23,478 nucleotides of DNA from DAIDJM01 sp964250215 (GTDB lineage Bacteria > Pseudomonadota > Alphaproteobacteria > Acetobacterales > Acetobacteraceae), in the NCBI GenBank assembly GCA_964250215.1, contig CAXUEX010000032.1, positions 1-23,478 of the forward strand, given 5' to 3'. The notes beneath the pieces were generated by a model, which worked only from the letters and a program-made list of their open reading frames with translations, was not told the DNA's origin and made no database searches. Shown one piece after another: positions 1 through 7,015 of the stretch. The position numbers were made by a program, and so were the translations under genes. Every line of letters starts with the position of its first letter. The stretch's first letter is position 1.

Positions 1-96
1 CTGCTGCGGCTGGCGGTGCAGATGCGCGCGGCGACGGCGGCACTGGCCAAGCGCGTTGCCGGCGTGGCGGCGCTCGCGTCCGATCCCCGGTTTTGA
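1..96 (+). CDS. 3' end of an unidentified gene (partial)
   Basis: Frame 1 is open from the window edge to a TGA at 94-96 and encodes the last 31 residues of a protein, an Ala/Arg/Leu-rich and probably helical tail ending in SDPRF. The codon bias (G/C at third positions) matches the neighbouring genes, so this is likely a real C-terminus. Too little is present to assign a family. It lies on the same strand as the dehydrogenase operon, 72 bases upstream of it. That gap contains a separate promoter-like element, so the two are probably not one transcription unit. Confidence 0.5.
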   Translation: MLRLAVQMRAATAALAKRVAGVAALASDPRF

Positions 97-114
97 TCAC
101 GTAAGCGGCAAGTC

Positions 115-143
115 GGAACGCCAGCGGCGCCCGCGACTTACGC
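115..143 (+). promoter_or_regulatory. ECF-sigma-like promoter GGAAC-N17-CTTACGC
   Basis: GGAAC at 115-119 is followed after exactly 17 bases by CTTACGC at 137-143. The same two boxes with the same spacing occur on the minus strand before the DUF1328-like gene (20281-20309). The -35 box equals the GGAAC of alphaproteobacterial EcfG (general stress) promoters, whose usual form is GGAAC-N16/17-CGTT; the -10 box differs. A start near 148 would give a leader of about 20 bases containing the GGAGGG ribosome site at 155-160. Function is inferred. Confidence 0.4.
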
Positions 144-168
144 TGTCGGCATCCGGAGGGAGCGACGC

Positions 169-1338
169 GTGAAGGCGATCACCTGGCACGGCAAGGGCGA
201 CATGCGTTGCGAGAGCGTGCCCGATCCGAAAATCGAACATCCGCGCGATGCGATCATCAAGGTCACGGCTTGCGCGATCTGCGGCTCCGACCTGCACATC
301 TTCGACGGCGTGATCCCGTCGATGAAGAGCGGCGACGTGATCGGCCACGAAACGATGGGCGAAGTGGTGGAGGTGGGCGCCGAGAATTCGAAACTGAAAA
401 AAGGCGATCGCGTGGTGGTGCCGTTCACCATCTCCTGCGGCGAATGCTTCTTCTGCAAGCGCGGCTACTTCTCCGGCTGCGAGCGATCGAACCCGAATGC
501 GGAGCAGGCCGCGAAGCTATGGGGGCATTCGCCGGCCGGGCTGTTCGGCTATTCGCACCTGCTGGGCGGCTTCCCTGGCGGCCAGGCGGAATATCTGCGC
601 GTGCCCTACGCCGATGTGGGCCCGGTGAAGGTGCCGGAGGGCCTGTCGGACGAACAGGTGCTGTTCCTGTCGGACATTTTCCCCACCGGCTACATGGGCG
701 CCGAATTCTGCAACATCCAAGGCGGCGAGACGATCGCGGTGTTCGGCTGCGGTCCGGTGGCGCAATTCTCGATCCGCAGCGCGTTTCTGCTGGGCGCCGA
801 GCGGGTGATTGCAATAGATACGGTGCCGGAGCGACTGGAAATGGCGCGCTCGGCCGGCGCGATCACCATCGATTTCATGCACGAAGACGTGTACGACCGC
901 ATCCAGGAACTCACGCACGGCCGCGGCGCCGACGCGTGCATCGATGCCGTCGGAACGGAACCGCACACCTCCGCAAGCTTCGATTCGATGCTGGATCGGG
1001 CAAAGGTGGCGGTGTTCGCGGGCACCGACCGGCCGCATGTGCTGCGCCAGGCTATCAACAACTGCCGCAATTTCGGTGTGGTGTCGATCATCGGTGTTTA
1101 TGGCGGCTTTGTCGATAAGATACCGATGGGCAGCGCGATCAACCGTGGCCTGACGTTCCGGATGGCGCAGACACCGGTGCAGCACTACCTGCCGAAGCTG
1201 ATGGGCTTGATCGAGCAAGGCAAGATCGATCCGTCGTTCGTCATCACGCACCGCGAGACGCTGGAACGAGCGCCCGAGATGTACAAAACATTCCGGGACA
1301 AGAAGGACGGCTGCATCAAAGTGGTGCTGCGGCCCTGA
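169..1338 (+). CDS. Zinc-dependent alcohol dehydrogenase (FdhA-like MDR family)
   Basis: A 389-residue medium-chain dehydrogenase of the class annotated as zinc-dependent alcohol dehydrogenase or glutathione-independent formaldehyde dehydrogenase-like. It should oxidise an alcohol or aldehyde with NAD(P) in the cytoplasm; the substrate cannot be read from sequence. Visible features are the catalytic-zinc region with C38 (in AICGSD) and H60-E61 (GHE), four structural-zinc cysteines C90, C93, C96 and C104, the SDIFPTG segment around 168-174, and a Rossmann nucleotide loop GCGPVA at 193-198 followed by D217. The GTG start at 169 is chosen because GGAGGG lies 8 bases upstream and the family N-terminus begins here. 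It is followed after 18 bases by an SDR gene in an apparent operon, with a stress-type promoter candidate at 115-143. Confidence 0.9.
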   Translation: MKAITWHGKGDMRCESVPDPKIEHPRDAIIKVTACAICGSDLHIFDGVIPSMKSGDVIGHETMGEVVEVGAENSKLKKGDRVVVPFTISCGECFFCKRGYFSGCERSNPNAEQAAKLWGHSPAGLFGYSHLLGGFPGGQAEYLRVPYADVGPVKVPEGLSDEQVLFLSDIFPTGYMGAEFCNIQGGETIAVFGCGPVAQFSIRSAFLLGAERVIAIDTVPERLEMARSAGAITIDFMHEDVYDRIQELTHGRGADACIDAVGTEPHTSASFDSMLDRAKVAVFAGTDRPHVLRQAINNCRNFGVVSIIGVYGGFVDKIPMGSAINRGLTFRMAQTPVQHYLPKLMGLIEQGKIDPSFVITHRETLERAPEMYKTFRDKKDGCIKVVLRP

Positions 1339-1356
1339 CCTGAAGGAGGTTGGCAA

Positions 1357-2139
1357 ATGGATGGCAATGCAGGCGGTCGGCAATTCGCGATTGTTACCGG
1401 GGCTTCCACAGGCATCGGCTACGAGTTGGCGCGGGAGTGCCTGGAGAATGGCTACGATGTGCTGATCGCGGCGGACGAGCCCGAGATAGAGCGGGCCGCC
1501 AATGATCTACGGCATTTTGGCGGTGCCGTGGATTGGGTGCAGGCGGACCTCTCAGGGCCGGAAGGCGTGGACAAGCTGCATCAAGCAGCGCGCGGCAGGC
1601 GAGTGGATGCACTGCTGGCCAATGCCGGGCGTGGGCTGGGGCGGGGCTTTCTGGATCAGGATGCCGCGGCGTGGCGCCGCGTGGTGGACACCAACGTTAC
1701 CGGCACGCTGTTGCTGATCCAGAAAGTGGGCCAGCAGATGCGGACGCAGAAATCCGGCCGCATCCTGATCACCGGCTCGATCGCCGGGTTCATGCCGGGC
1801 ACCTATCAAGCCGTGTATAACGGCACGAAGGCGTTTCTCGACAGTTTCTCCTTCGCGCTGCGGCATGAGTTGAAAGACAGCGGCGTGAGCGTGACCTGCT
1901 TGATGCCGGGCGCCACGGAGACCGAGTTCTTCGAGCGCGCCGACATGATGGACACGAAAGTGGGCACGCAGAAGAAAGCCGATCCGGCCGCGGTGGCAAA
2001 AACCGGCTTCGAGGCGATGCTGCGCGGCGATGGCGACGTTGTTGCCGGGTGGGCCAACAAGCTGCGCGCGGCAATCGCGCACGTGGCGCCGGCAGGAGCG
2101 CTGGCGGAAATGCATCGCAGCATGGCGGAGCCGAAATAG
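1357..2139 (+). CDS. Short-chain dehydrogenase/reductase (SDR)
   Basis: A 260-residue classical SDR oxidoreductase. It has the NAD(P)-binding glycine motif TGASTGIG at 14-21, D64 after the fourth strand, NAG at 89-91, and the catalytic set N113, S141, Y154 and K158 (YNGTK), then PGATETEF after 183. The substrate is unknown. The C-terminal part (ADPAAVAKTGFEAMLRGDGDVVAGWANKL) resembles the SDR subgroup close to bacterial ketoreductase-like DltE/YqjQ proteins, which is a family impression only. It has a near-perfect Shine-Dalgarno (AAGGAGGT, 1343-1350) and lies 18 bases after the alcohol dehydrogenase, so co-transcription is likely. It converges on hpnK with only 10 bases between the stops and no visible terminator. 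Confidence 0.9.
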   Translation: MDGNAGGRQFAIVTGASTGIGYELARECLENGYDVLIAADEPEIERAANDLRHFGGAVDWVQADLSGPEGVDKLHQAARGRRVDALLANAGRGLGRGFLDQDAAAWRRVVDTNVTGTLLLIQKVGQQMRTQKSGRILITGSIAGFMPGTYQAVYNGTKAFLDSFSFALRHELKDSGVSVTCLMPGATETEFFERADMMDTKVGTQKKADPAAVAKTGFEAMLRGDGDVVAGWANKLRAAIAHVAPAGALAEMHRSMAEPK

Positions 2140-2149
2140 GCGCCGGTCG

Positions 2150-2971
2150 TCAACCATCGGAATAGTTGGTGAGCCGAACGCCATCTGGAATGCGGCACGA
2201 TAAGAGCGCTTCCAGTTCCCGGCGGTGCTCATAATCTGGCATGAAGCGGCGCAGCACGAAATCGGTTTCCGTTGCTGGATGAAAATAGAGTTCCGTGAGC
2301 CCGCGCGGCAGGTGGGCGAGCACGTGTTGCACGTATTCCGGCGTCATGTGGCCGCTCCGGCGCAGGCCGAATACCGCATCGTTGGTTCGCATTCCGGCGC
2401 CCGCCGCCCGCCGGCGGAGCAGGCCGCACCAGGCGCGCAGCGCGCGTGACGCCATCGGCGGGGCCGGATCGCCGGGCAGATCAGGCTCGCGCGGCACACG
2501 GATCGCGCGCAGGCCGAATTCCCGGCCGATCTCGATCATGAGCCGCCCCACGATGGGATGCAGGTGCATGTGCTTGTGCGCATTGGCGTGATCCAGCAGC
2601 AGGCCGGTGCGCTGGAAAGCCGCGAACTGCGCCCTGATCTCCGCCGCCAGTTGCCGCCGCGCCGCGGGACGGAACGCGTAGCCGAACGAAATCCGCGTCT
2701 GCGCGCCCGGAAAGCGCCCGTCCTGTCCGACCAGCGCTGGAATTTCCGCCACCGGCAGCGTCGCCGCCCCTTCCACCAGCACCAGGTGCAGCCCGACGCG
2801 CAGTGACGGCGTGGCGCGTGCGATCGCCACCGCTTCCTCTGCGTGCGCCGCCCCCACCATCAGGCTCGCCGAGGTGAGTATTCCCTCTCGATGGGCGCGC
2901 GCCACGCCCGCATTCACCGCCGGCGATAGCCCGAAATCATCGGCCACGGTGATCACGCGGTGTGATATCAC
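2150..2971 (-). CDS. hpnK: Hopanoid biosynthesis deacetylase HpnK (YdjC/ChbG family)
   Basis: A carbohydrate deacetylase-like protein that in the known pathway removes the acetyl group from N-acetylglucosaminyl bacteriohopanetetrol made by HpnI. It shows the YdjC/ChbG signatures: the metal Asp pair in VADDFGLS near the N-terminus, GLHLVL, and the long histidine motif DHANAHKHMHLHP. The start is uncertain. GTG at 2971 (MISHRVITVADDFG, 273 residues) has an AGGTGG-like ribosome site 8 bases upstream. GTG at 2983 would add four residues, and GTG at 2956 would start directly at the core. The gene is cut off from hpnJ by the inverted toxin-antitoxin pair at 3010-3725, so it probably needs its own promoter, which I cannot identify. 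Family assignment is firm; the role comes from hopanoid literature. Confidence 0.88.
   Translation of the reverse strand: MISHRVITVADDFGLSPAVNAGVARAHREGILTSASLMVGAAHAEEAVAIARATPSLRVGLHLVLVEGAATLPVAEIPALVGQDGRFPGAQTRISFGYAFRPAARRQLAAEIRAQFAAFQRTGLLLDHANAHKHMHLHPIVGRLMIEIGREFGLRAIRVPREPDLPGDPAPPMASRALRAWCGLLRRRAAGAGMRTNDAVFGLRRSGHMTPEYVQHVLAHLPRGLTELYFHPATETDFVLRRFMPDYEHRRELEALLSCRIPDGVRLTNYSDG
2949..2971. promoter_or_regulatory. Paired palindromes upstream of the antitoxin gene, possible operator
   Basis: Two perfect palindromes with the same half-site lie close together: GTGATCAC (2949-2956) and GTGATATCAC (2962-2971), separated by 5 bases. They sit about 40-60 bases upstream of the antitoxin start and just upstream of its candidate -35 box. 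Ribbon-helix-helix antitoxins bind such short palindromes to autoregulate their operons, so an operator is plausible. The same bases also encode the first residues of hpnK, so chance or coding constraint cannot be excluded. Confidence 0.3.
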
Positions 2972-2974
2972 CTC

Positions 2975-3003
2975 TTGACCCACCTCTTATCGAATGCTAT
3001 CAG
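2975..3003 (+). promoter_or_regulatory. Candidate promoter of the toxin-antitoxin operon (leaderless)
   Basis: TTGACC at 2975-2980 matches the sigma-70 -35 box at five of six positions. It is followed 17 bases later by TATCAG at 2998-3003, which matches TATAAT at four of six. Transcription would begin near 3010, the A of the antitoxin ATG. No Shine-Dalgarno precedes that ATG, so the mRNA may be leaderless. This is inferred from sequence only. Confidence 0.35.
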
Positions 3004-3009
3004 TTGATC

Positions 3010-3309
3010 ATGTCCGCTATCACTATCCGCAACCTGCCAGACGACTCCCATGATGCGCTGCGCAGCCAAGCCGCTTTGTGGGGCCGTTCCGTCGAATCGC
3101 TTGTGCGGGAAATCCTTGTCTGGGTAGCGCGGGAAGCGGCTGGCAAGCCCACCGGAATGAGCGACATGACCATGCCCTTCCTCGGCGCACCCGCCGAAAC
3201 ACCCTCTTTCGAAACGCTTTGGGGCGCCTTGCGGGCCACGGTGCACGTGCCGCCCGGCACCGATCTCAGCCACCCGGCCGCCGAATGGGAAGCGAACCAG
3301 CCCGGCTGA
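3010..3309 (+). CDS. Ribbon-helix-helix antitoxin (FitA/VapB-like)
   Basis: A 99-residue protein whose first 45 residues (AITIRNLPDDSHDALRSQAA, then RSVESLVREIL) fit the FitA/Arc-type ribbon-helix-helix fold: a short DNA-binding strand followed by two helices. The C-terminal half is likely the toxin-neutralising tail (MPFLGAPAETPSFETLW). In known modules the antitoxin blocks the PIN ribonuclease and represses its own operon. ATG at 3010 is chosen because the RHH strand starts immediately after it; an in-frame ATG at 2962 would add 16 unrelated residues. Its end overlaps the toxin start by 25 bases, indicating coupled translation. It runs opposite to the hopanoid genes on both sides. Confidence 0.8.
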   Translation: MSAITIRNLPDDSHDALRSQAALWGRSVESLVREILVWVAREAAGKPTGMSDMTMPFLGAPAETPSFETLWGALRATVHVPPGTDLSHPAAEWEANQPG

Positions 3310-3725
3310 CTCCGCGGCCGGTCCTGCTCGACACCTGCATCGCCATCTGGCTGATGCAAGGCGACCCGATCGCCCCCGCGGCCAGAAGCGCCATCGAGGC
3401 CGCGCTCACCGCCCGCGCCGGGATTTTCGTCTCGCCGATCACGGCTTGGGAAATCGCCACGCTCGTGTCGCGCCGCCGCCTCGCGCTGACCATGCCGGTG
3501 GAAACCTGGTTCGCGGCGCTGCTGGCGTTGCCAGGCATGCGGCTCGCACCGATGGGCGTCGATGTGCTGATCGCTTCGGCGACCCTGCCCGGCACGCCGC
3601 CGCGCGACCCCGCCGACCGCATCCTGGCCGCCACCGCCCGGCTGCACGGCCACCTGCTGCTCACGCGCGACGGCGAATTGCTGCCCTATTCAACGGCCGG
3701 GCATCTCGCGGCGACCCAGGCGTAA
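3285..3725 (+). CDS. PIN-domain toxin (VapC-like ribonuclease)
   Basis: A 146-residue PIN-domain protein, presumably a Mg-dependent endoribonuclease toxin. The acidic active-site set is intact: D16 in LLDTCIAIWLM, E56 in SPITAWEIA, D108/D111 in RDPADRILAATAR, and D129 in LLTRDGEL. The pattern LLDTxxxIWL...SPITAWEI...DPADR...TRD is that of the COG3744-type PIN subgroup. The only sensible start is ATG 3285, which lies inside the end of the antitoxin gene (25-base overlap). All catalytic residues are present, so the toxin is probably functional. It converges on hpnJ with 34 bases between the stops and no visible terminator. Confidence 0.85.
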   Translation: MGSEPARLTPRPVLLDTCIAIWLMQGDPIAPAARSAIEAALTARAGIFVSPITAWEIATLVSRRRLALTMPVETWFAALLALPGMRLAPMGVDVLIASATLPGTPPRDPADRILAATARLHGHLLLTRDGELLPYSTAGHLAATQA

Positions 3726-3759
3726 CCGCCGCCCCAGCGGCTGCTCGCAAGCCAGCCTC

Positions 3760-5193
3760 TCACGCCGCCTCCTTGTTCCGCTCCCGCAAAAACTGGAAAA
3801 ACTCCACGCCTTCGCGCAACCGCCGCCTCATCATCTGCGGGCTCGTCATCATCTCGCCCACGATAGAGGCGATCTTCGGCGCGCGGAAGTAGAAACGCTT
3901 ATAGAACGTCTCCACATTGTCGAAAATCTCCGCATGGCTCAGGTGCGGATAATGCAGCGGCGCGATCTGGATGCCGTGTTCGTCGATCAGCTCGGCGTTC
4001 GCGGCATCCAGCCAGCCGTTGTCCAGCGCCTGCTGATACAGATACGTTCCGGGATAGGGTGCCGCGAGCGAAACCTGCAAAGTGTGCGGGTTGATGCGGG
4101 TTGCGAAGCGAATGGTTTCCTCGATGGTTTCCCGGGTCTCGCCGGGCAGGCCGAGAATGAACGTGCCGTGAATCTTGATGCCGAGATCGTGGCAGTCCTT
4201 GGTGAATTTTTCCGCCACCTCCACGCGCATGCCCTTCTTGATGTTGTGCAGGATCTGCTGGTTGCCGCTTTCGTAGCCCACCAGCAGCAGCCGCAGCCCG
4301 TTGTCGCGCAGCACGCGCAGCGTTTCGCGCGGCACGTTGGCCTTGGCGTTGCAGCTCCACGTCACGCCCATCTTGCCGAGCAGCTTCGCGATCGCCTCGG
4401 CGCGCGGCAGATTGTCGGTGAACGTGTCGTCGTCGAAGAAGAATTCGCGCACCTGCGGGAACCACAGCCGCGCCTGCGCAATCTCTTCCGCCACGTGTTC
4501 CGGGCTGCGCACGCGATAACGATGGCCGCCGACGGTTTGCGGCCAGAGACAAAAGGTGCAGCGGGATTTGCAGCCACGTCCGGTGTAGAGCGAAACATAC
4601 GGATGCAGCAGATAGCCGATGAAGTAATCCTCGATGCGCAGGTTATCGCGATATACCTTGGTCACGAACGGCAGTTCGTCCATGTTTTCGAGCATTTCGC
4701 GTTCGGGATTGTGCACCACCGTGCCGTTCGCGTCGCGCCAGGAGATGCCGTCGATTGCCGCAAAGTCGCGGCCTTCCGCCACGTCGCGGATCGTGAAATC
4801 GAATTCGTTGCGGGCGACGAAATCCACGGCCACGCCGGCGCGGCTCAGGCTTTCCTCCGGCTGCACGGCAACCTTCGCGCCGACCATGCCGATCTTGAGG
4901 CCCGGCTTTTCGGATTTGAGCCGCTCGGCAACCTTCACGTCGCTCGCGAAAGACGGCGTGCTGGTGTGCATCACCACAAGGTCGCTCGCCTGCGCGGCGC
5001 GCAGCACCGGCTCCATGCCCAGCCGCGCCGGGGGCGCGTCGATCAGGCGGCTCTCCGGCACCAGGGCCGCCGGCTGCGCGAGCCAGGTGGGAAACCAGAA
5101 GCTGCGGATCTCCCGCTTCGCCTGGTACCGGGATCCGGCGCCACCATCGAACCCATCGAAACTCGGCGGCTGCAGAAACAGTGTTTTCATCAT
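3760..5193 (-). CDS. hpnJ: Hopanoid biosynthesis radical SAM protein HpnJ
   Basis: A 477-residue B12-binding-type radical SAM enzyme. In the hopanoid pathway HpnJ performs the ring contraction that turns bacteriohopanetetrol glucosamine into the cyclitol ether. Residues 1-140 look like the cobalamin-binding-like domain (MKTLFLQPPSFDGFDGG near the start). The radical SAM core follows with the cluster motif C208-x3-C212-x2-C215 (GCKSRCTFC) and conserved segments FFFDDDTFTDN, GYESGNQQILHNIKKG, and HGTFILGLPGETRETIEETIRFA. The first ATG (5193) overlaps the hpnI stop as ATGA, so translation is coupled. A second ATG follows directly at 5190. Length and motifs agree with the family. Confidence 0.95.
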   Translation of the reverse strand: MMKTLFLQPPSFDGFDGGAGSRYQAKREIRSFWFPTWLAQPAALVPESRLIDAPPARLGMEPVLRAAQASDLVVMHTSTPSFASDVKVAERLKSEKPGLKIGMVGAKVAVQPEESLSRAGVAVDFVARNEFDFTIRDVAEGRDFAAIDGISWRDANGTVVHNPEREMLENMDELPFVTKVYRDNLRIEDYFIGYLLHPYVSLYTGRGCKSRCTFCLWPQTVGGHRYRVRSPEHVAEEIAQARLWFPQVREFFFDDDTFTDNLPRAEAIAKLLGKMGVTWSCNAKANVPRETLRVLRDNGLRLLLVGYESGNQQILHNIKKGMRVEVAEKFTKDCHDLGIKIHGTFILGLPGETRETIEETIRFATRINPHTLQVSLAAPYPGTYLYQQALDNGWLDAANAELIDEHGIQIAPLHYPHLSHAEIFDNVETFYKRFYFRAPKIASIVGEMMTSPQMMRRRLREGVEFFQFLRERNKEAA

Positions 5194-6386
5194 GGTGAAT
5201 TCATTCCTTCGGCCGCCAACCGGGGCGGACTTCCCGCCGCGGCCACGTCCGCTTCATGCCGGCGCCCGTGATCGGCTTGGGTGTTGAGCCATTCGCCGCG
5301 CCACGCAACGGCCGTTCCGGAGTAGGCGGCTACGCCCACGATCACCGAAACTGCATCACGCAACGGCCCCAGCCAAAGCGGCGTAGGGGCTGCCCCGAGC
5401 GCACGTTCCATGGCGCGGCCGGCGGCGGCCCGCAAAATCACGATCGCGGCGAGAAACCCCCACCATCTTCCGCCGCCACCCAGCGCGCACGCCAGGCATG
5501 CCCACGCGACAGGATATTGCAAGAAGGTCATTACGAACAGCGCCGGTTCCACCGCGCGGATGGTGCGGGCCCAGCGCAACTCATGACGCCACAACCCGCG
5601 CAAATCAGGTTCGTCCACGGTCGTTGCCGGCACGCTCGGCAGCATCGCCACGCGATGGCCCAGCGCGCGCACCTTCTGACCCAGCACCGCATCGTCGGCG
5701 ATGAACGGCGCCAGTGCCGCGAACCCGCCCACCTGGTGCAGCGTGCAGCGCCGCAGCGCCATGGTGGCGCCCAGGCAATCCTGCCGGCCGAGCCGCGCGC
5801 CCACCAGCGCACCGCTTGCAAATATCTGGTTGATATAGGCCGCGCCAAGCAGGTTCGGCAGCGAACGGCGCGCCGGCAGGCCGACATACAGCGAAGTGAT
5901 TAACCCAACGCCGGGCTGCGCGAGCGCATCGGCCACGCGCGCCAGATAGTCCGGCGCCACGTGCATGTCGCTGTCGGAGATCACCAGCAGCTCGTGTTTC
6001 GCGGCCGGCAGCATGTTCGCCAGATTGCCGATCTTGCCGTTCGGCCCGTGCCGCGCGCGATCCACGATCAACGCGATATCCATGTCCGGAAAACGCGCCC
6101 GTACGCGCTCCAGCACGCCGACGGCGGCATCGTGCGCGCTGTGCACGCCACACACGAGCTGCACAACCGGGTAGTTTTGCACGCAGAAACTTTCCAGCGC
6201 CCGCTCCAGCATCGCCTCATCGCCATGCAGCGGCTTCAGCACCGTGATCGGCGGCCGGCCCGAAACCGGATCGGTGCGCCGCAGGAAATCCCGCGCAGCC
6301 AGCCAGCCGGCAAGCCCCTGCCCCACGCCCGCGGCGGCAAACGCGCCGAACACCAGCGCCGGCAGATCTGCAGGCAGCGGCGTCAT
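5190..6386 (-). CDS. hpnI: Hopanoid glycosyltransferase HpnI (GT2, ceramide glucosyltransferase-like)
   Basis: A 398-residue membrane glycosyltransferase that transfers N-acetylglucosamine to bacteriohopanetetrol. An N-terminal membrane segment (about 8-30) precedes the GT2 domain with ITVLKPLHGDE (47-57), HGPNGKIGNLANML (113-126), the DxD motif DSD at 138-140, DD at 231-232, and an (R/Q)xxRW-type motif in RHELRWARTIR (267-277). Hydrophobic C-terminal segments follow. These are the hallmarks of the ceramide glucosyltransferase-like branch to which HpnI belongs. ATG 6386 is used because it overlaps the hpnM stop (ATGA) and the longer open frame upstream is the antisense-free shadow of hpnM. 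The last codons overlap hpnJ by 4 bases. Confidence 0.93.
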   Translation of the reverse strand: MTPLPADLPALVFGAFAAAGVGQGLAGWLAARDFLRRTDPVSGRPPITVLKPLHGDEAMLERALESFCVQNYPVVQLVCGVHSAHDAAVGVLERVRARFPDMDIALIVDRARHGPNGKIGNLANMLPAAKHELLVISDSDMHVAPDYLARVADALAQPGVGLITSLYVGLPARRSLPNLLGAAYINQIFASGALVGARLGRQDCLGATMALRRCTLHQVGGFAALAPFIADDAVLGQKVRALGHRVAMLPSVPATTVDEPDLRGLWRHELRWARTIRAVEPALFVMTFLQYPVAWACLACALGGGGRWWGFLAAIVILRAAAGRAMERALGAAPTPLWLGPLRDAVSVIVGVAAYSGTAVAWRGEWLNTQADHGRRHEADVAAAGSPPRLAAEGMNSP

Positions 6387-6991
6387 GGCTTGATCGCACC
6401 GCCCGAAAGCGTCTGGACCTTGTCCTGCAACTTGGCGATCAGGCGGCTGGCATCGCCCGGCGAAATCAGGCTGCGGAAATCGCTGCGCTGCACGGCAGCC
6501 TGGCTGATCGTGCCTTCCGGCAGCACATCGACCACCTGCCAACCGGCCGGTCCCTGCCGCACGGCGTAATCGATGCGCGTCGGCTCGCCGGATTTCGGCA
6601 CAATCTGCGTCGCGACCACCGTGTCGTTGCCGACCTGCCGACGGTCCGGGAGCAAGCGGAACTGGTCGCCGTTGCTGTTGAAATTGGCCACGTAATTGGC
6701 GATCGTGTAGGCGCGGAAGACAGCTTGAAGACGGGTTTTCTGCGCCTGTGGGATGCTGGACCATTGCAGGCCCACAATCGTCTGCAGAATCTGCGGCAGG
6801 TTGAAAACCTGATCCACAACCGGGGTGAAGGCAGCGAAGCGCGCCGCGAAGGGCTGCGCCGAAATCGCTTCGATGCGCGCCAACCCGGCATCCAACATTT
6901 GCACTGGCGCGTCTGCCGTGCCTGCCGCGGCGGCCAGGGCCAGCGCCGCGAAGCTCAGAACCGTTCGGCCGGCGATACTGCGTCGGGTCAT
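6383..6991 (-). CDS. hpnM: Hopanoid-associated MlaC/Ttg2D-like periplasmic protein HpnM
   Basis: A 202-residue protein with an N-terminal signal peptide (RRS, then a hydrophobic stretch to about residue 27, ending ADA). The mature part is of the MlaC/Ttg2D (toluene tolerance) family, with FNLPQILQTIVGLQWSSIPQAQKTRLQAVFRAYTIANYVANF and GWQVVDVLPEGTISQAAVQRSDFRSLI. MlaC proteins carry phospholipid across the periplasm. HpnM is the hopanoid-cluster version, thought to take part in hopanoid transport. It is 24 bases downstream of dxs and overlaps hpnI by 4 bases. A GGTGAGG-like ribosome site precedes the ATG. Family is clear; the cargo is inferred. Confidence 0.92.
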   Translation of the reverse strand: MTRRSIAGRTVLSFAALALAAAAGTADAPVQMLDAGLARIEAISAQPFAARFAAFTPVVDQVFNLPQILQTIVGLQWSSIPQAQKTRLQAVFRAYTIANYVANFNSNGDQFRLLPDRRQVGNDTVVATQIVPKSGEPTRIDYAVRQGPAGWQVVDVLPEGTISQAAVQRSDFRSLISPGDASRLIAKLQDKVQTLSGGAIKP

Positions 6992-7015
6992 CGGAACCTC
7001 ACCTGAAAAGATCGC

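Noticed and set aside
3934..5271. A 445-codon plus-strand frame opposite hpnJ
   Set aside because: Antisense shadow of HpnJ; no domain and biased composition.
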